NCBI RefSeq assembly: GCF_037975245.1
Contig: NC_092562.1
Location: 9,961,001 to 10,025,000, forward strand
Direction of reading: 5' to 3'
Length of the DNA stretch: 64,000 nucleotides
Source of the DNA: Apostichopus japonicus
Lineage: Eukaryota > Echinodermata > Holothuroidea > Aspidochirotida > Stichopodidae
Below the pieces are notes generated by a model. The model worked only from the letters and a program-made list of their open reading frames with translations, was not told the origin of the DNA and searched no databases. A program made the translations under genes and the position numbers. Positions 1 through 12,600 of this stretch are shown here, piece after piece; positions within the stretch are counted from its first letter, which is position 1, and each line of letters begins with the position of its first letter.

Positions 1-250
1 TTAAAACCTTTGTTCTAATCATTGGCAAATATTTTGAGATTTAAACTCAAGTTATTCTTATTTCAGTTTTGTTTATCCACTGAAGTATCTAATTAAACTA
101 ATCAATAAATTTGTCTTGAAGTCAATATATTTTTTGACTTCTCTCATTTTAACTTTATCCCTGATTAAGTTTACATTAGCCTGGTCGTGCTGACGATAAG
201 AAATGTATTCCTTCTTAAAATGTGTCAATAGAGGAATAACTGTTTATGGA

Positions 251-620
251 TTAAAGGGTGTGAAGACTCGCATAAAAAGAAACGTCTAATGCCGGTAATC
301 TGACCTAGTTTCGAATGAGTTGTAACAGAAGTGTTAGACACCACCATCGATCCCAGAAAATACACACACACAGCTTGCTACCGTCGGTAATTAGACACTA
401 GTGTACAGTCAGTACATACAGCTGCGGTCAATACCCACAGCACAGTGTACAAACGATATAGCGATGGATATCTCAGGTCCAGCTAAAGATAACAAGGTAT
501 CACGTTCCATTACTGTCTGCATTTTGTAGCGAAAAGAGAAAACCTCACTTGCAAGCAACGGAAAGTTAACTTTTTAAAGATGGCGGTAAGCTGTTTGAGG
601 CGAGTCTTCAATGCCTTTAA
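251..620 (+). mobile_element. TTAA-ended MITE, copy 1 (sense to EYS)
   Basis: A 370-bp element starting TTAAAGGGTGTGAAGACTCG and ending CGAGTCTTCAATGCCTTTAA, so the ends form an imperfect inverted repeat of about 20 bp. The same sequence recurs at 2491-2846 (same strand) and at 25915-26285 and 40574-40941 (opposite strand). It has no transposase. TTAA at both outer edges of every copy fits a piggyBac-like element that duplicates TTAA. This copy ends 29 bp before the acceptor of the first EYS exon in the window, and an ATG at 580 inside it is in frame with that exon. Confidence 0.85.
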
Positions 621-649
621 AAGGATTTCTTTCTTTCTTTGGTTGTCAG

Positions 650-3600
650 GTTCCCCTTGTACAAATAACGGCACTTGCATGAATGATCTGGAGAGTAGTT
701 TTGTCTGTCAGTGTCTGGACGGCTTTGCCGGGCGAGATTGCAGTATCAACATAAACGAATGTGCTGGTGGCCCCTGTCAGAATGGTGCTACCTGCGTCGA
801 TCAGGTATGTCAAGAACAACGGTGTTACATTCTAACAGTGGTGTCAGATATGGAGCATGATAGACTCAAGTCTAGCTAGTTTGCTAAAAAGTGATCTTTT
901 GGTGCAACCACAGAGTTGGCAGGGGGTTGGGTGTGGGGCAGGGGGTTGGGTGTGGGGCAGGGGGTTGGGTGTGCTGCAGGGGGTTGGGTGTGGGGCAGAG
1001 GGTTGGGTGTGGGGCAGGGGTTGGGTGTGGGGCAGGGGGTTGGGTGCGGTGCAGGGGGTTGGGTGCGGGGCAGGGGGTTGGGTGCGGGGCAGGGAGTTGG
1101 GTGTGGGGCAGGGGGTTGGGTGTGGGGCAGGGGGTTGGGTGTGGAGAGGTCATGGCTTAGTGTTTCAGCAGGGTGATTGGAATTCAGACTATAGTGATCT
1201 ATTGATGTTTCAATCCTAGCAGGATCTTCTTCAAACGCCAATGAAAAATGGAAACAGATGTTGGACGGAACACAGGCCATTAAACTACAAGATATTTGAC
1301 CTACAATGGCTTTTTTTCAGTAGATTGCAGACTTTTCAAATTTTAGCTCTCTAATAGTGCTTTATTTAAATGGACTGTTGTATGCATGCTAGCCTGATCG
1401 TAAAAGTGACATGCATATAATCATATTGTGTAGCAAGCTGTGGTGACCAAATTATGTTCTACTGTATGATGTTTCAATAAATTTAGAATCCACAAAATGT
1501 AAAATATTAATTTGACTGTGTTATATGCATTTTCTTTCCTTACAAAATCTTTGTTGCTTTTTATAACAGGTGAATATGTTTTCTTGCCTCTGCGAAGGCC
1601 CATACACCGGGGATTTGTGTGAGCAGACACCTTGTGATGGGGTGAATTGTAATACTGGAGAGTGTGTTCTAGATTCATCTGGTGATCCTGTCTGTCTCTG
1701 TCCTCTCGGTTGGGGTGGTAACTACTGCTCTGCGGGTAAGATATTTACATATTTTAATATATATATGGTATTGATATGAAACATCCGTGAATATTCACAT
1801 ATTTCATGAAAACTGCTTTTTGATCTGATTACAAATGTCAGGTGAACACTTGTGTTACTGTTTTCTGATAAATACATGTAACAGTTAGCAGGTAAGTAAG
1901 GGTATAAACTTTCTGACAATTGAAATATTGAACATTTTCATATCTAAAGTATGGATGCACCAAAGTAAAATGTACAGGCAGGTGGGTTACATGTTGAGGT
2001 CTCATCTGAAAGTCCTCCAGTTGAACAATTGACTTCATAAGATTTTTCATAAGATATTTTGCATCAACTTAAGTAAAATTGTAGGCCGTGTTGGTTACTG
2101 TCATACTATATTAATGCAGTGCAGTTGCCTGACGACAAGTCTTTGTTTCATTGAAAAATATTAAACTTAAAAAGTTAAGAAATTTTTTGATTTTATTGCA
2201 TATGATTATAACTAATATGAGAACATGTATTGGCATTGCTTTAATTTTAATTTTCTATTTGTCTTTTTAAAAATCGGATATACTCATTCTTACTCTCTAA
2301 TCAAAGTTTGTTCTTGTTGAACAATCCGCGAGGGTTTCTGCAGTGGGAGTATTATGTTTGAGCAATAATTGTTCGGTTTGGTAAAATGACAAAACTTGGA
2401 GACCAATTGGGAGAATCTTTTTTAAATGAATATTCATTTAGCCAATTTACAAATTTCCATCATTGAATGAATATTCATGTAGAATTATAATTAAAGGGTG
2501 TGAAGAAACGTCTAATGTTGGTAATCTGACCTAGTTTCGAATGAGGTGTAACAGAAGTGTTAGACACCACCATCGATCCCAGAAAATACAAACACACAGC
2601 TTGCTACCATCGGTAATTAGACACTAGTGTACAGTCAGTACATACAGCTGCGGTCAGTACCCACAGCACAGTGTGCAAACGATACAGCGATGGACATCTC
2701 AGCTCCAGCTGAAGATAACAAGGTATCACGTTTCATTACTGTCTGCATTTTGTAGCGACAAGAGAAAAACTTCACTTGCAAGCAACAGAAAGTTAACTTT
2801 TACAGATGGCGGCACGCTGTTTGGGGCGAGTCTTCAATGCCTTTAATGAAACTCACATCATTTTTTACCATTTCTCTGTTTGTTTTTCTTTAGACCTTGA
2901 TATCCAGGTACCGTCATTCGCAGCGGGTAGCTTTCTATCGTACGATCACACTTTCAACTCTCCTTTGAGAATTGTAACATCTGTTCACCTTGATAGTAAC
3001 TCACAAGGACTTATCCTGTATGCAGAGAATACTGCCTCTAGTGGTAAGTGTTTGAGTGAATGTTTCAAGGAAAATAAGAAATTATTATAATTTTTTGCAT
3101 AAGGAGTGAAAGGGTTTTGTTTCCAGGGCTGTAAATTCCATATATACATCACATATTCAGAATTCATCTTTGCATTCCTAGGATATATTAGCTCTCTACC
3201 AAATGTCGAAACAATTTTTGGACGAGGTTTACGAAATTTGTGCGCTTTTGAAAAAAAATTGTAGTATTTTCAAATGTTTTCAGAGTACTTTCATCATGTG
3301 TTTATAAACATCTTTGTTTGTTGATAAAGTAGCTTTATGGTTACCTTCCAGTACTAAAGCTCTACCACCCAAGAACATTTGCTTGCCAAAATTTGCTGGT
3401 TTGTAACCCACATTGTTGTAGTGTTCAAACAATGCTATATTTTATGTCTAGTACTTGTGTCACTTGTATATTAAACACCCCTAGGTGACACAATCAATGA
3501 GTCCTGTCTCTAACCTCCTCTCAATTGTAAGATAACAGTTAGTCACAGTCAGGGTCAGAGGTTATCACCACTTAGACAGTTTTTTGTTTCTGTGGTCACT

Positions 3601-6600
3601 CACATCCTGGTAGCAGTAGAGAGAAGAAGTATTAATAGATTAGAGAACAGTATCTCATCTTGTGTGGTGTATTATTTTTCCCTCATCTTTGGAACATTAT
3701 AATTGTAACACATTGTAACATACCAATGACTTTGTATAAAGTATTTGTCATTGTCACCAAGTCGGTTGCATAGTCAGCTTAGTGATACTTATGCATTAAT
3801 AAATATGCATTATGCAAATTGCTCATGCATTATGTGAAAGCTACTTAAAGGATCACCAATATATCTCCCAAATTTTCTAAACTGCCAAATAGCATACAAT
3901 GTACCTTGAACAAGAATTTCAATAATTTCACTGCCACCTGTAAAACATTTCTTTCCATCACTGGGTCATCTGATTGTATAAATCACACATATTTGAATTT
4001 CCAGGAGAGTAATTTTGAAAACCATAGCTTGCTAAAATCTGGGTGCAATGCTCTTTTTAAAAAGAAGAAGGAAATGTATATTGGTTTTAACTTTCAATTT
4101 CTTTTGAAGGTTATCTAGCTGTGTATCACTCTGGTGGAACCCTACGTGTTGTGGCCTCTACATCGTCAGCTGAGATACTCAACTTACAGTCTGCCGCCCT
4201 CACTGGAAGCTTTTATCATACCATCGGCGTGCAACAGACCAGTGACATGGTACAGCTGATAGTGAATGGGTCTGTAGTGACCTCACAGGACTTTAATGGC
4301 ATTCTCATAACAGGGCTCGCCGTAGTTTACATTGGAGGAGTTCCCATGGTAAGTGTACAACAATTTGCATTCAAACGGGACGGAAGGAAGGATGGACAGG
4401 CGAATACTAACATCTATAGCTACATATCTAGTGCTTAAACTTGTTGTGTATTAGCTTATAATAATTATCAAGAATGATGTGAAAGTGCAAATTTTTCTGC
4501 TTTGAATAAAATGATTTCAAACTTTTGCTCTACAAGTTAGAATAATCAGTTGAAGTATTGTGTAATGTAGCTGGTTTTGGTTTCGTTCTGAAAATTATGG
4601 AATTTTTGTATAATGCACTAATTTTTATAATTCTTTTAATGCACTAATTATTATTATTTTTTTCTGTATGGTTGCTATGGAAGTATAGTTTTAGCCAAAA
4701 TTGATGGCAATAGCTGGTAATTGGTCCACATTCACTGGATGATCATAACACCCTCGGTTTATAAATTCATCTGCATTTTCTTGTTTTCCTCTCAGAGTTT
4801 AACCCCCGCTGTCAATTTCATTCCCACTCATTTTGAGGGCTGCGTGGAGGATCTGGTCCTTGGCTCTAGAAGTGTTGGCTTGTTAACAGACTTTAAGCAA
4901 GCAGTGAATGTTGGTGATTGTAATATCGCTGCATGTGAGGGTGTAGACTGCAGCGGCAGAGGAAACTGTACTCGAAGGGTAAGTGAAGTGCATTATTCCT
5001 CAATTCAGCTCCTTATGTTAGAAGTAATTACCAGTTCTATATTATGGATGTACAGGTTTGTGTTTGATGACTAAACTACTTGAAGGGTAAGTGAATTATC
5101 GTTTAGTATTGGGTGTTTATTACTATCTGTTTTAGGCTTTCACCATAATTGTCTTACTGTACTATAGTTTCTCATACTAATTTATATTTAAATATGGACT
5201 ATGATTTAATCTATTTTACTATTTACATACTTTTGAATTTGTTTTGGACTATTGCGTTTTGGGCTTTTTTGTTTATTATTTGTTTTTTTTTGTTTTTTTT
5301 ATGACCGTTTAGTATGGGTGTTTTTTATATTGTTGCTGTAGGCTTTTACATTTTTTGCCTTATTGGTTCTACATATTTAATATTTAGGTTTTTGTTACTA
5401 TTTGGTTTTAGGTTTTACATTTGTAAAGCGCCATGAGCAGCTTTGCTGATTATGCGCTATATAAATATTACATATTATTATGTTTATGATTACTCAATTC
5501 AGCTCCTTATGTTAGAAGTAATTACCAGTTCTATATTATGGATGTACAGGTTTGTGTTTGATGACCAAAAGACAAGATGTGGAGTGTGGAAAGGAGGAGA
5601 GGGGGCAGGGGGTGTAGGTATGGGGTAAGAGGGGGGGTGAGTACCTCTTAAGTGATGTGGAAGCTTCATTTAAACTACATGCATGCTGGACTATATTAGA
5701 AACAACAAAATGCATTAAGTACTGCGTAAGTTATGAAACATTAGAAGGTCCTATTGTTGGAAGGAGGGCATAATGTCGTACTATAGCATGTGGGCAGTGG
5801 ATAGAACCGAGGGAGGGAGTGGAAGGACAATCCCAAGTTTTCAAATAAAATTTAAGTGTCAAGTTTCAGAGAATGCGTAAAAGTAAGTTGGTCGACGTTT
5901 CGATCCTAGCAGGATCTTCTTCAAAGGCTAAATGACAAGTAACAGTACAGTAACAGAAAGGACAAAAACACGCACAGAATAAAAATGAAATGAAAAACTG
6001 GAACACAAGAATACAAATACAAGTACAAATACAGAGTAGATAAGGAGGATCACCCGAAGGGATACAGTAACAGAGCAGCTGAAATCAAAATAAAATAAAA
6101 CTGTTAGCAAAACTGCTTATCCACTAGAGAGCCTGTGTAGGAGAATGTGTAAAGTGTAGTGTTGCTACGATAATCGTTTTCAATATCGGTATCGGCCGAT
6201 ATTTGCAATATCGGCCGCATATCGGTATCGGTAAAATTTTGCCTAATTGCCGATAACAGCAAACCGATATTGAACTATTTTTTTCACAGCAGAGCTACTT
6301 ATTTATACTTGCAATGATTTGTTAATCTGCCCAAGACGATCCATTTCTTTAGCGTCAGTTAAACTCAGATTCGTTTTCGATTAATATCCATGGATACCTG
6401 ACCCTCCTAAACCTATAAAACACGTCTACGGCGCGCGAATATAACCAATGACCTTCGAGAACCTTGGCCTACACATAGCATTAGTGCAGCATGTATACAC
6501 TGTACTGTACTAACCATTCATTTTCTCAAAGGCCTCCGTGAAAACCTTGAACATGATGCATAACTGCACTTTTAATTTTCCGTGAACACACTGCCGATTT

Positions 6601-9600
6601 CCCGCCGGTGTTCGCCCAGCGAACACGCCGAGCACGCGAGCATAAAGGCGTAGTGTCCAGGGGTCCGCCTTAGGGCCTTGGTGGGGTCATGGGGTAGAAC
6701 CCCTTGTGGGGATCCTGGGGGATAAAGCCCCGAAAAATTGGCTTTTTTTTTGCGTGTCTGGCGATAAAAAAAAAATCGCAGTTGAGTATGCAAAATAATT
6801 TTTTTATTTAAATTGTCACGAAACAGATGAAAATTTTAAAATGACAAGTTAGAGTAGCTATATTATGTTATAAAATGAAAAGAGATTTAATCTGTCTTTC
6901 AATCTTTAAAAAGTGCAACTTACAAAACTTCCGATATTATGAAACAAACAACGTTCAGCAAAGCCCTGTCTCTAGACTGCCTAACAATGAATAGCGTGCA
7001 CAATGCGTACATTTTTACAACTGCGGTGTTTAACCCTATACCCAACTACCGCCGTACATGTGCTGCGAATTTTCCCAGGTACCTTCCCAAACACACTGTA
7101 AGCTCATCCCCTGTGTAACACCTGTTTGTTAACATATTTTGGCAATTTGCCAGGGAACTTTTCAGTTACGTGAGATCCGTAACCGCCGAGGTGGTTAGGC
7201 TATTTGCTATACAATTAACTATGGTAGGATATTATTTTTTCCGTATTTTTGGAAATTCTAGAAAATACTTTCTTTTTTCCCCCGCTTAAAAACAGATGTG
7301 GTCTTACGGTATATTCATAAATGGATGCACTAGAGCCTTGTTTACATGACATTAGTTGCATTTAGTACGATATGCCAGTTTTGCGTGAATTTTTCGAAAG
7401 TGTTTTGCTCGATCTTTCGTAATATTTGAAAGGTGTACCACCTTACTTTCCGTACACAATTGGTCATTTCTCTACTGATTTTCAGTTTTTTTCTTCTCTA
7501 TACGGTCAAGTGAATAAGTTGTACATTGAGTATAAACTCAATAAATTATCATTTTTACATTGTGATCGACAGTTCGTAACCTAATTAAGATGCAATTTTG
7601 CAAGCAGACGTTAACACTTTAGCTACTTGTAAGTCTTTACGATGTTAAGGCTCACATTTACTGCGTCCATTTTATTATCGCGTGCAGCGCTGCAGTGAAA
7701 AAGATTCTGGTTGGATTTCAATTATAATTCTCTTTTTCAAAATCAGGAAAAAAGTCATTCTTTTCAACTTAGGACAAAAGGAAAACAAAACACCATATTT
7801 TGTTGTTTACTTGAAGATTTATTTGTGAATGTATGCATGACTAAAGTACGATTTTGCCTTCATTTTGTCTGTTAAAAATATCGGTATCGTATCGGTATCG
7901 GACCGATATTGGGATGATAATATCGGATATCGGCCAAAACCGATATTGGTGATATCGGCGCAACACTACTAAAGTGAGTTGGCCTGACATTTCGATCCTA
8001 GCAGGATCTTCTTCAAAGGCTAAATGACAAGTAACAGTAACAGAAGGGACAAAAGTTTCAGAGAAGTCATGTCAAACAAAACCCATCTTTAACAGGGAGG
8101 AAGAGACTACACTTGCATCTGTGAACCAGAATTTGGTGGCAGAAACTGTCAGACGACTCTCTGTGATGGAGAAGATGATGCCAGATGTCTCAATGGAGGC
8201 CAGTGCGTTATAGAAGATGGCAACTCGACCTGCAGATGCATGCTGGGATACGCTGGATCAACATGTGCTACAGGTAATACAATTTATAGAACATCATGAG
8301 AAATAGTTCTTTACATCGAGCTCAGTTTATGGGGTAATATAAACTTTGTTAAACTCTTTAACACCAAAGTGACAGGTTCCTTTCACACTGGTTGGGGTGG
8401 GAATTAGGATGCCAAATGCAAATAGTATAAATCTGTAGTAGACTGACATGTAACCGTATCAAGCCTTCATGTCTAATTAATCAGTTACAAGATACTAGTA
8501 TGTTTTCGTGTACTCACGTTTTGATCACAATATTTTTTATCTCATATCTGTTAGTTTATCCATTTATACATGTTTTATAAATCAGTATCATTGACACTTT
8601 GTTCTTGGTAAAAGATGTACAATATCCCCTGTTTTTTCATTATTACTTTGTTTAATAAATATTATAAACGTCAATCCATTTTTATCCATCAGCTGTATCC
8701 ATAAACCCTCCGTACTTTACCTCAAATGGTTACCTGAGATATGGCCTGCCTAACTCTGACATTTTGGTGAACAACTTGACCATCGGCATCACTTTCAGAC
8801 CAGAATCACCGGATGGTTTAATACTGTACAGTCAGAGTACTAGCTCTATGGGAGATTATTTCGCCCTCTCTCTGAAGGAAGGCAGACTGGTTTTCGAGTT
8901 TGATCTTGGTGAGTCCGATACCTATTCTGTTTTATATGATGGTCAGTTCGATGGTCAGTAAAATTTCGACATCAGCTTCACAACTGGCAGAAGGTTGTAT
9001 TAAAACTATGACGAAAATACAAAACCAAAGCTGTGAAAGGAGCAGACATGAGACAAATGTTTGACAGAAAAGCATGATGGGAGTTTGATTCGTAGGGATA
9101 AAAACAGGGTTGTATGCTATCGATATTGCTCTTTAACACAATACTTCTGAATATGTTTCACAGGTATGACGTAAATGTGGTAACTGTTTGTAGTGCAGGC
9201 ACTCTGTCCATGAAGAACCATGAATCCTTAGAGGTTTCTCTCTAAAATTTAAATCAACTTTGCTATTTCATTTGTGTTAACCTAGTCTCTTCCATTTGAA
9301 TTTTTAAATTAGAAGGACATATTCTTGTAAAGGGATAATCTGTCTTTCTAGGTATTTTATGACTTAAGGCTGTTATATACGTGAGGGCGTTGTGGTCAAG
9401 TGGTTAAGGCAGTGGACTTGTGATCTAAGGATTACAGGTTCGAGCCCTGGCCAGATCATTGCGTTTTGTCCTTGGGCAAGGCGCTTTATCTCCATTGCCT
9501 CTCTTCACCCAGGTGTATAAAATGTGGACTGGTTTGTGGCTGCACCCTATGGGCAGTCCCCCGGGGGACACGTGGTTGTGGTGCACTGTGGTGCCCCAGG

Positions 9601-12600
9601 AGAGATTGATTGAATTGTACACACTTTGGTGTGTAGGTGTGACAAGTTACCAATGACCAGGGTTAAGTTGTAAAAGTAGTGTGAAAGGGCCTTGGCCCTG
9701 TACAAGACTGTAAACCTAAATAATGATAATAATAATAATGTTGACATGTTGGACAACATCAGTACTCATCATCATTGATCACTGCATGGCTGAAACTCGA
9801 CAAGAATTTTATTGCGGTGTGCCACATCTTTCTGATTTATGTGATTAGGCAACAGACTGGGGAGAGGGGGATGACGGGGTTAAAGTAACCCTGGCCAGCT
9901 GCTATTTCCTTTGTCAAACAGAATGAAGATTTTTGTCCTTTTTGGCTTTCCTTCCCCCATTAGATGCTCCAAGTAACGGATATCAATTTCAAAGCTTCAT
10001 CATACTTGGATGCTTGTTAAACATTATTTGAGCATCATTTTAACCCTTCCCCTTTCTCATTTGTGGACGATATTTCTTTTCATAGGGTTATGAAAGCCTA
10101 TACAATGGTTTCTCCATGTTTTTTCTTCAATTTTCATTTGTGAATAAGGTTAATAAGGTTAAAGGACCGCGGGTGAATTTGGTTCTTTTTATTATTTTTC
10201 TTTCATAGGTGACGGTACCACAGCTATCACAAGTGATCCGTTGAGTCTTGGTTCGGAGATGACAGTCAATATCAGAAGGGAGGAATTGATAGGTGTGATG
10301 AACATCACTGGTCAAGGGTAAGAAGATCTGATGTTTACTTATGACAGCGTCAAGTAGTTTAAGAACAAACAGTGCTTCTTCAAACTCTAAATCCCGATTC
10401 CAAAATGGGTCGACTAGTGGTGACTAGTCAATTGGAATCACAAACAAGGCAAAATTTAGGAATGCAGGTTTTTTGTTTAGTTTACACCAGTACCAATGTT
10501 TGTTTAGAAAATGCCATGTTTAGGCACTTCAGAATTAAGTAAAACTTACTAGATTCTCTACCAACTATAATTAGCTTTGGAACAGAATATTTCTGAGCTT
10601 GATGAATGGATTCTATCCAGGTTAGAGATAGTTATGATATTAATATAATTTTATAGTGTATAAATATTTAAATTTTATGTATTTTTAATGAATGCTTTTT
10701 CATTTGCCATTTGGAAACATTAAACTGGCTCTCTACTACTTTCAGCTTGAAGTTTACCTTGGGGTGGGGTTGGGGGTGGGGAGGCTTCTGTTTATGACTC
10801 ACGTGTGTCTTTCAGCTATCGTAGTTTTCATTGTTTCATGTTTAGGTCGTTCACAGTAGAATCTGCTGGTAATTACACATCTTTGAATGTAAATGATTAC
10901 ATCTTTGTGGGAGGCTCCGACGACCTCGCCCAGGCACAGAGAAGAACTAACGTACAGACGGGATTCACAGGCTGTATCCTGATGCTGCAAATGCAGGGAA
11001 TTCCATTTAGGTGAACATTCATCCATCTGTTTCTTTTAACATTCTCTTACTATAATATTTTGTGGACATCTTATTGAGGGAATATTCAAATTCAGTTGAA
11101 ATTACATTTGTGTGGTAGAAACAGTGATGTAACTGGAATAGTTGTATCGTAATGCAATGTTCTCATTTGTATGGTCCTGTGTATATAGCATTGTTCAACA
11201 GTTACATACTTCCATGTATGGAGGGTGTTTCTTGTTGCATGGTATATATGGTATTTAATGTGTTATACGTATATATGGTAACCTTACAGCATGTTTGTAA
11301 TTCAAATTTCACGCCTGTGCGGCGATCATCAGACAACTTGACGCAAACGATCGCGTGACCTTATTTCTATATGGCATATTATTCTATGTTATTCATAGTT
11401 TGAAATATTCATTGTTGTATGGTGTTACTAGTAGCTGCATGGTGTTTATAGTTGCACAATGCTAATAACATGGTGGTGCTTTTTCATTAATTCTTTTAAC
11501 CTATAATAGTAAATGTTTTGCCCTGTATTTCTTTCAGCTTCCGTCCAGGTTCTGCTCTTTCGGGTAGAAATGTCGTTAACTGTGACGCAAACCTCTGTGA
11601 AACCCAACCTTGTCAGAATGGTGCCACCTGTACCCCAACAACGGGATCTTATACCTGTGCATGTCTACCTGGTTACCATGGATACTTGTGTGATGTCATC
11701 AGGGATAATTGTGAAGATGGCAATCTCTGTGTTGGAGACTCTGTGTGTGTTAGTAGCAGCGATAGCTATGATTGCCTCTGTGGGTTAGGACAAACTGGAA
11801 CATACTGCAGTGAATCTTATAGTAAGTTGACCTCTTTAAGTTGTTGTCATAGTGATTTGGTTGACTTGCTATCTAGGCTTGCAAGTTACTGATGTCACAG
11901 TATATGTCAGGGCTGTATATGGCAAGATGTTGTGGATGCTGTAAACAGTTGTGCACAGCTGCAAGTTGTTTAGACCCTACAATCTTTACTTTGGTGGGTA
12001 TGAGAGAAATCTGTCCATCACTTTTCCAGGTATCACTTTAAGACAGTCTGTCTCATACTTGTTCAGTCCAGTGTGTCAGTAGCTCCTGGGTCATTTCTGA
12101 CCTTAGTTACATATTACCACCCTTTGTTTTCTTGCTTCGCTTAGCTTTGCTTGGAGGTATCTTAGAAGATCAATATCCACATAAGGTGGTATGATTGACA
12201 TTTAGATATAGATTTAGATGCAATATGGAGATGTTTACCTCATGTATATAGTAGGAGAATTGGCCAGGTTTTTTGTTTCCCTTTAATGTAACATATTTGT
12301 TCCTCATCAAATCAGAATCGCATATTTGGTACGATTTTACAGAGTTGTGAAAGTATTAAGGGGTTTTGTCATTTTGTTACTTAAATTTACTTAAACTCAC
12401 TTTCTTTTTCATTTTTTAGGAATTTCACTGTAAATCTATATTACTTTTAAAATTATTCCTTTGTATATATATATATTTTTTATATTAATATTTAAGCTGC
12501 GTCAATTTTATTCTTCATATTCATATTTTAAGGGTTTTGTAATTTTGTTGTCATTGTAAAGCTCTCTCGAACATGCTTAAGCATGAAAAGTGTGCTATAT

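Noticed and set aside
580-649. ATG at 580 as the start codon of EYS
   Set aside because: It lies in a MITE; the acceptor at 648-649 and the EGF cut at the exon start show that coding exons precede it. Kept only as a possible alternative start.
857-1280. Gly/Val/Trp-rich and Pro/His/Thr-rich frames on both strands
   Set aside because: They are readings of the 19-bp G-rich minisatellite.
9383-9460. Functional tRNA gene
   Set aside because: A and B boxes are present, but the sequence runs into a SINE body with copies elsewhere and cannot fold as a full tRNA with acceptor stem.
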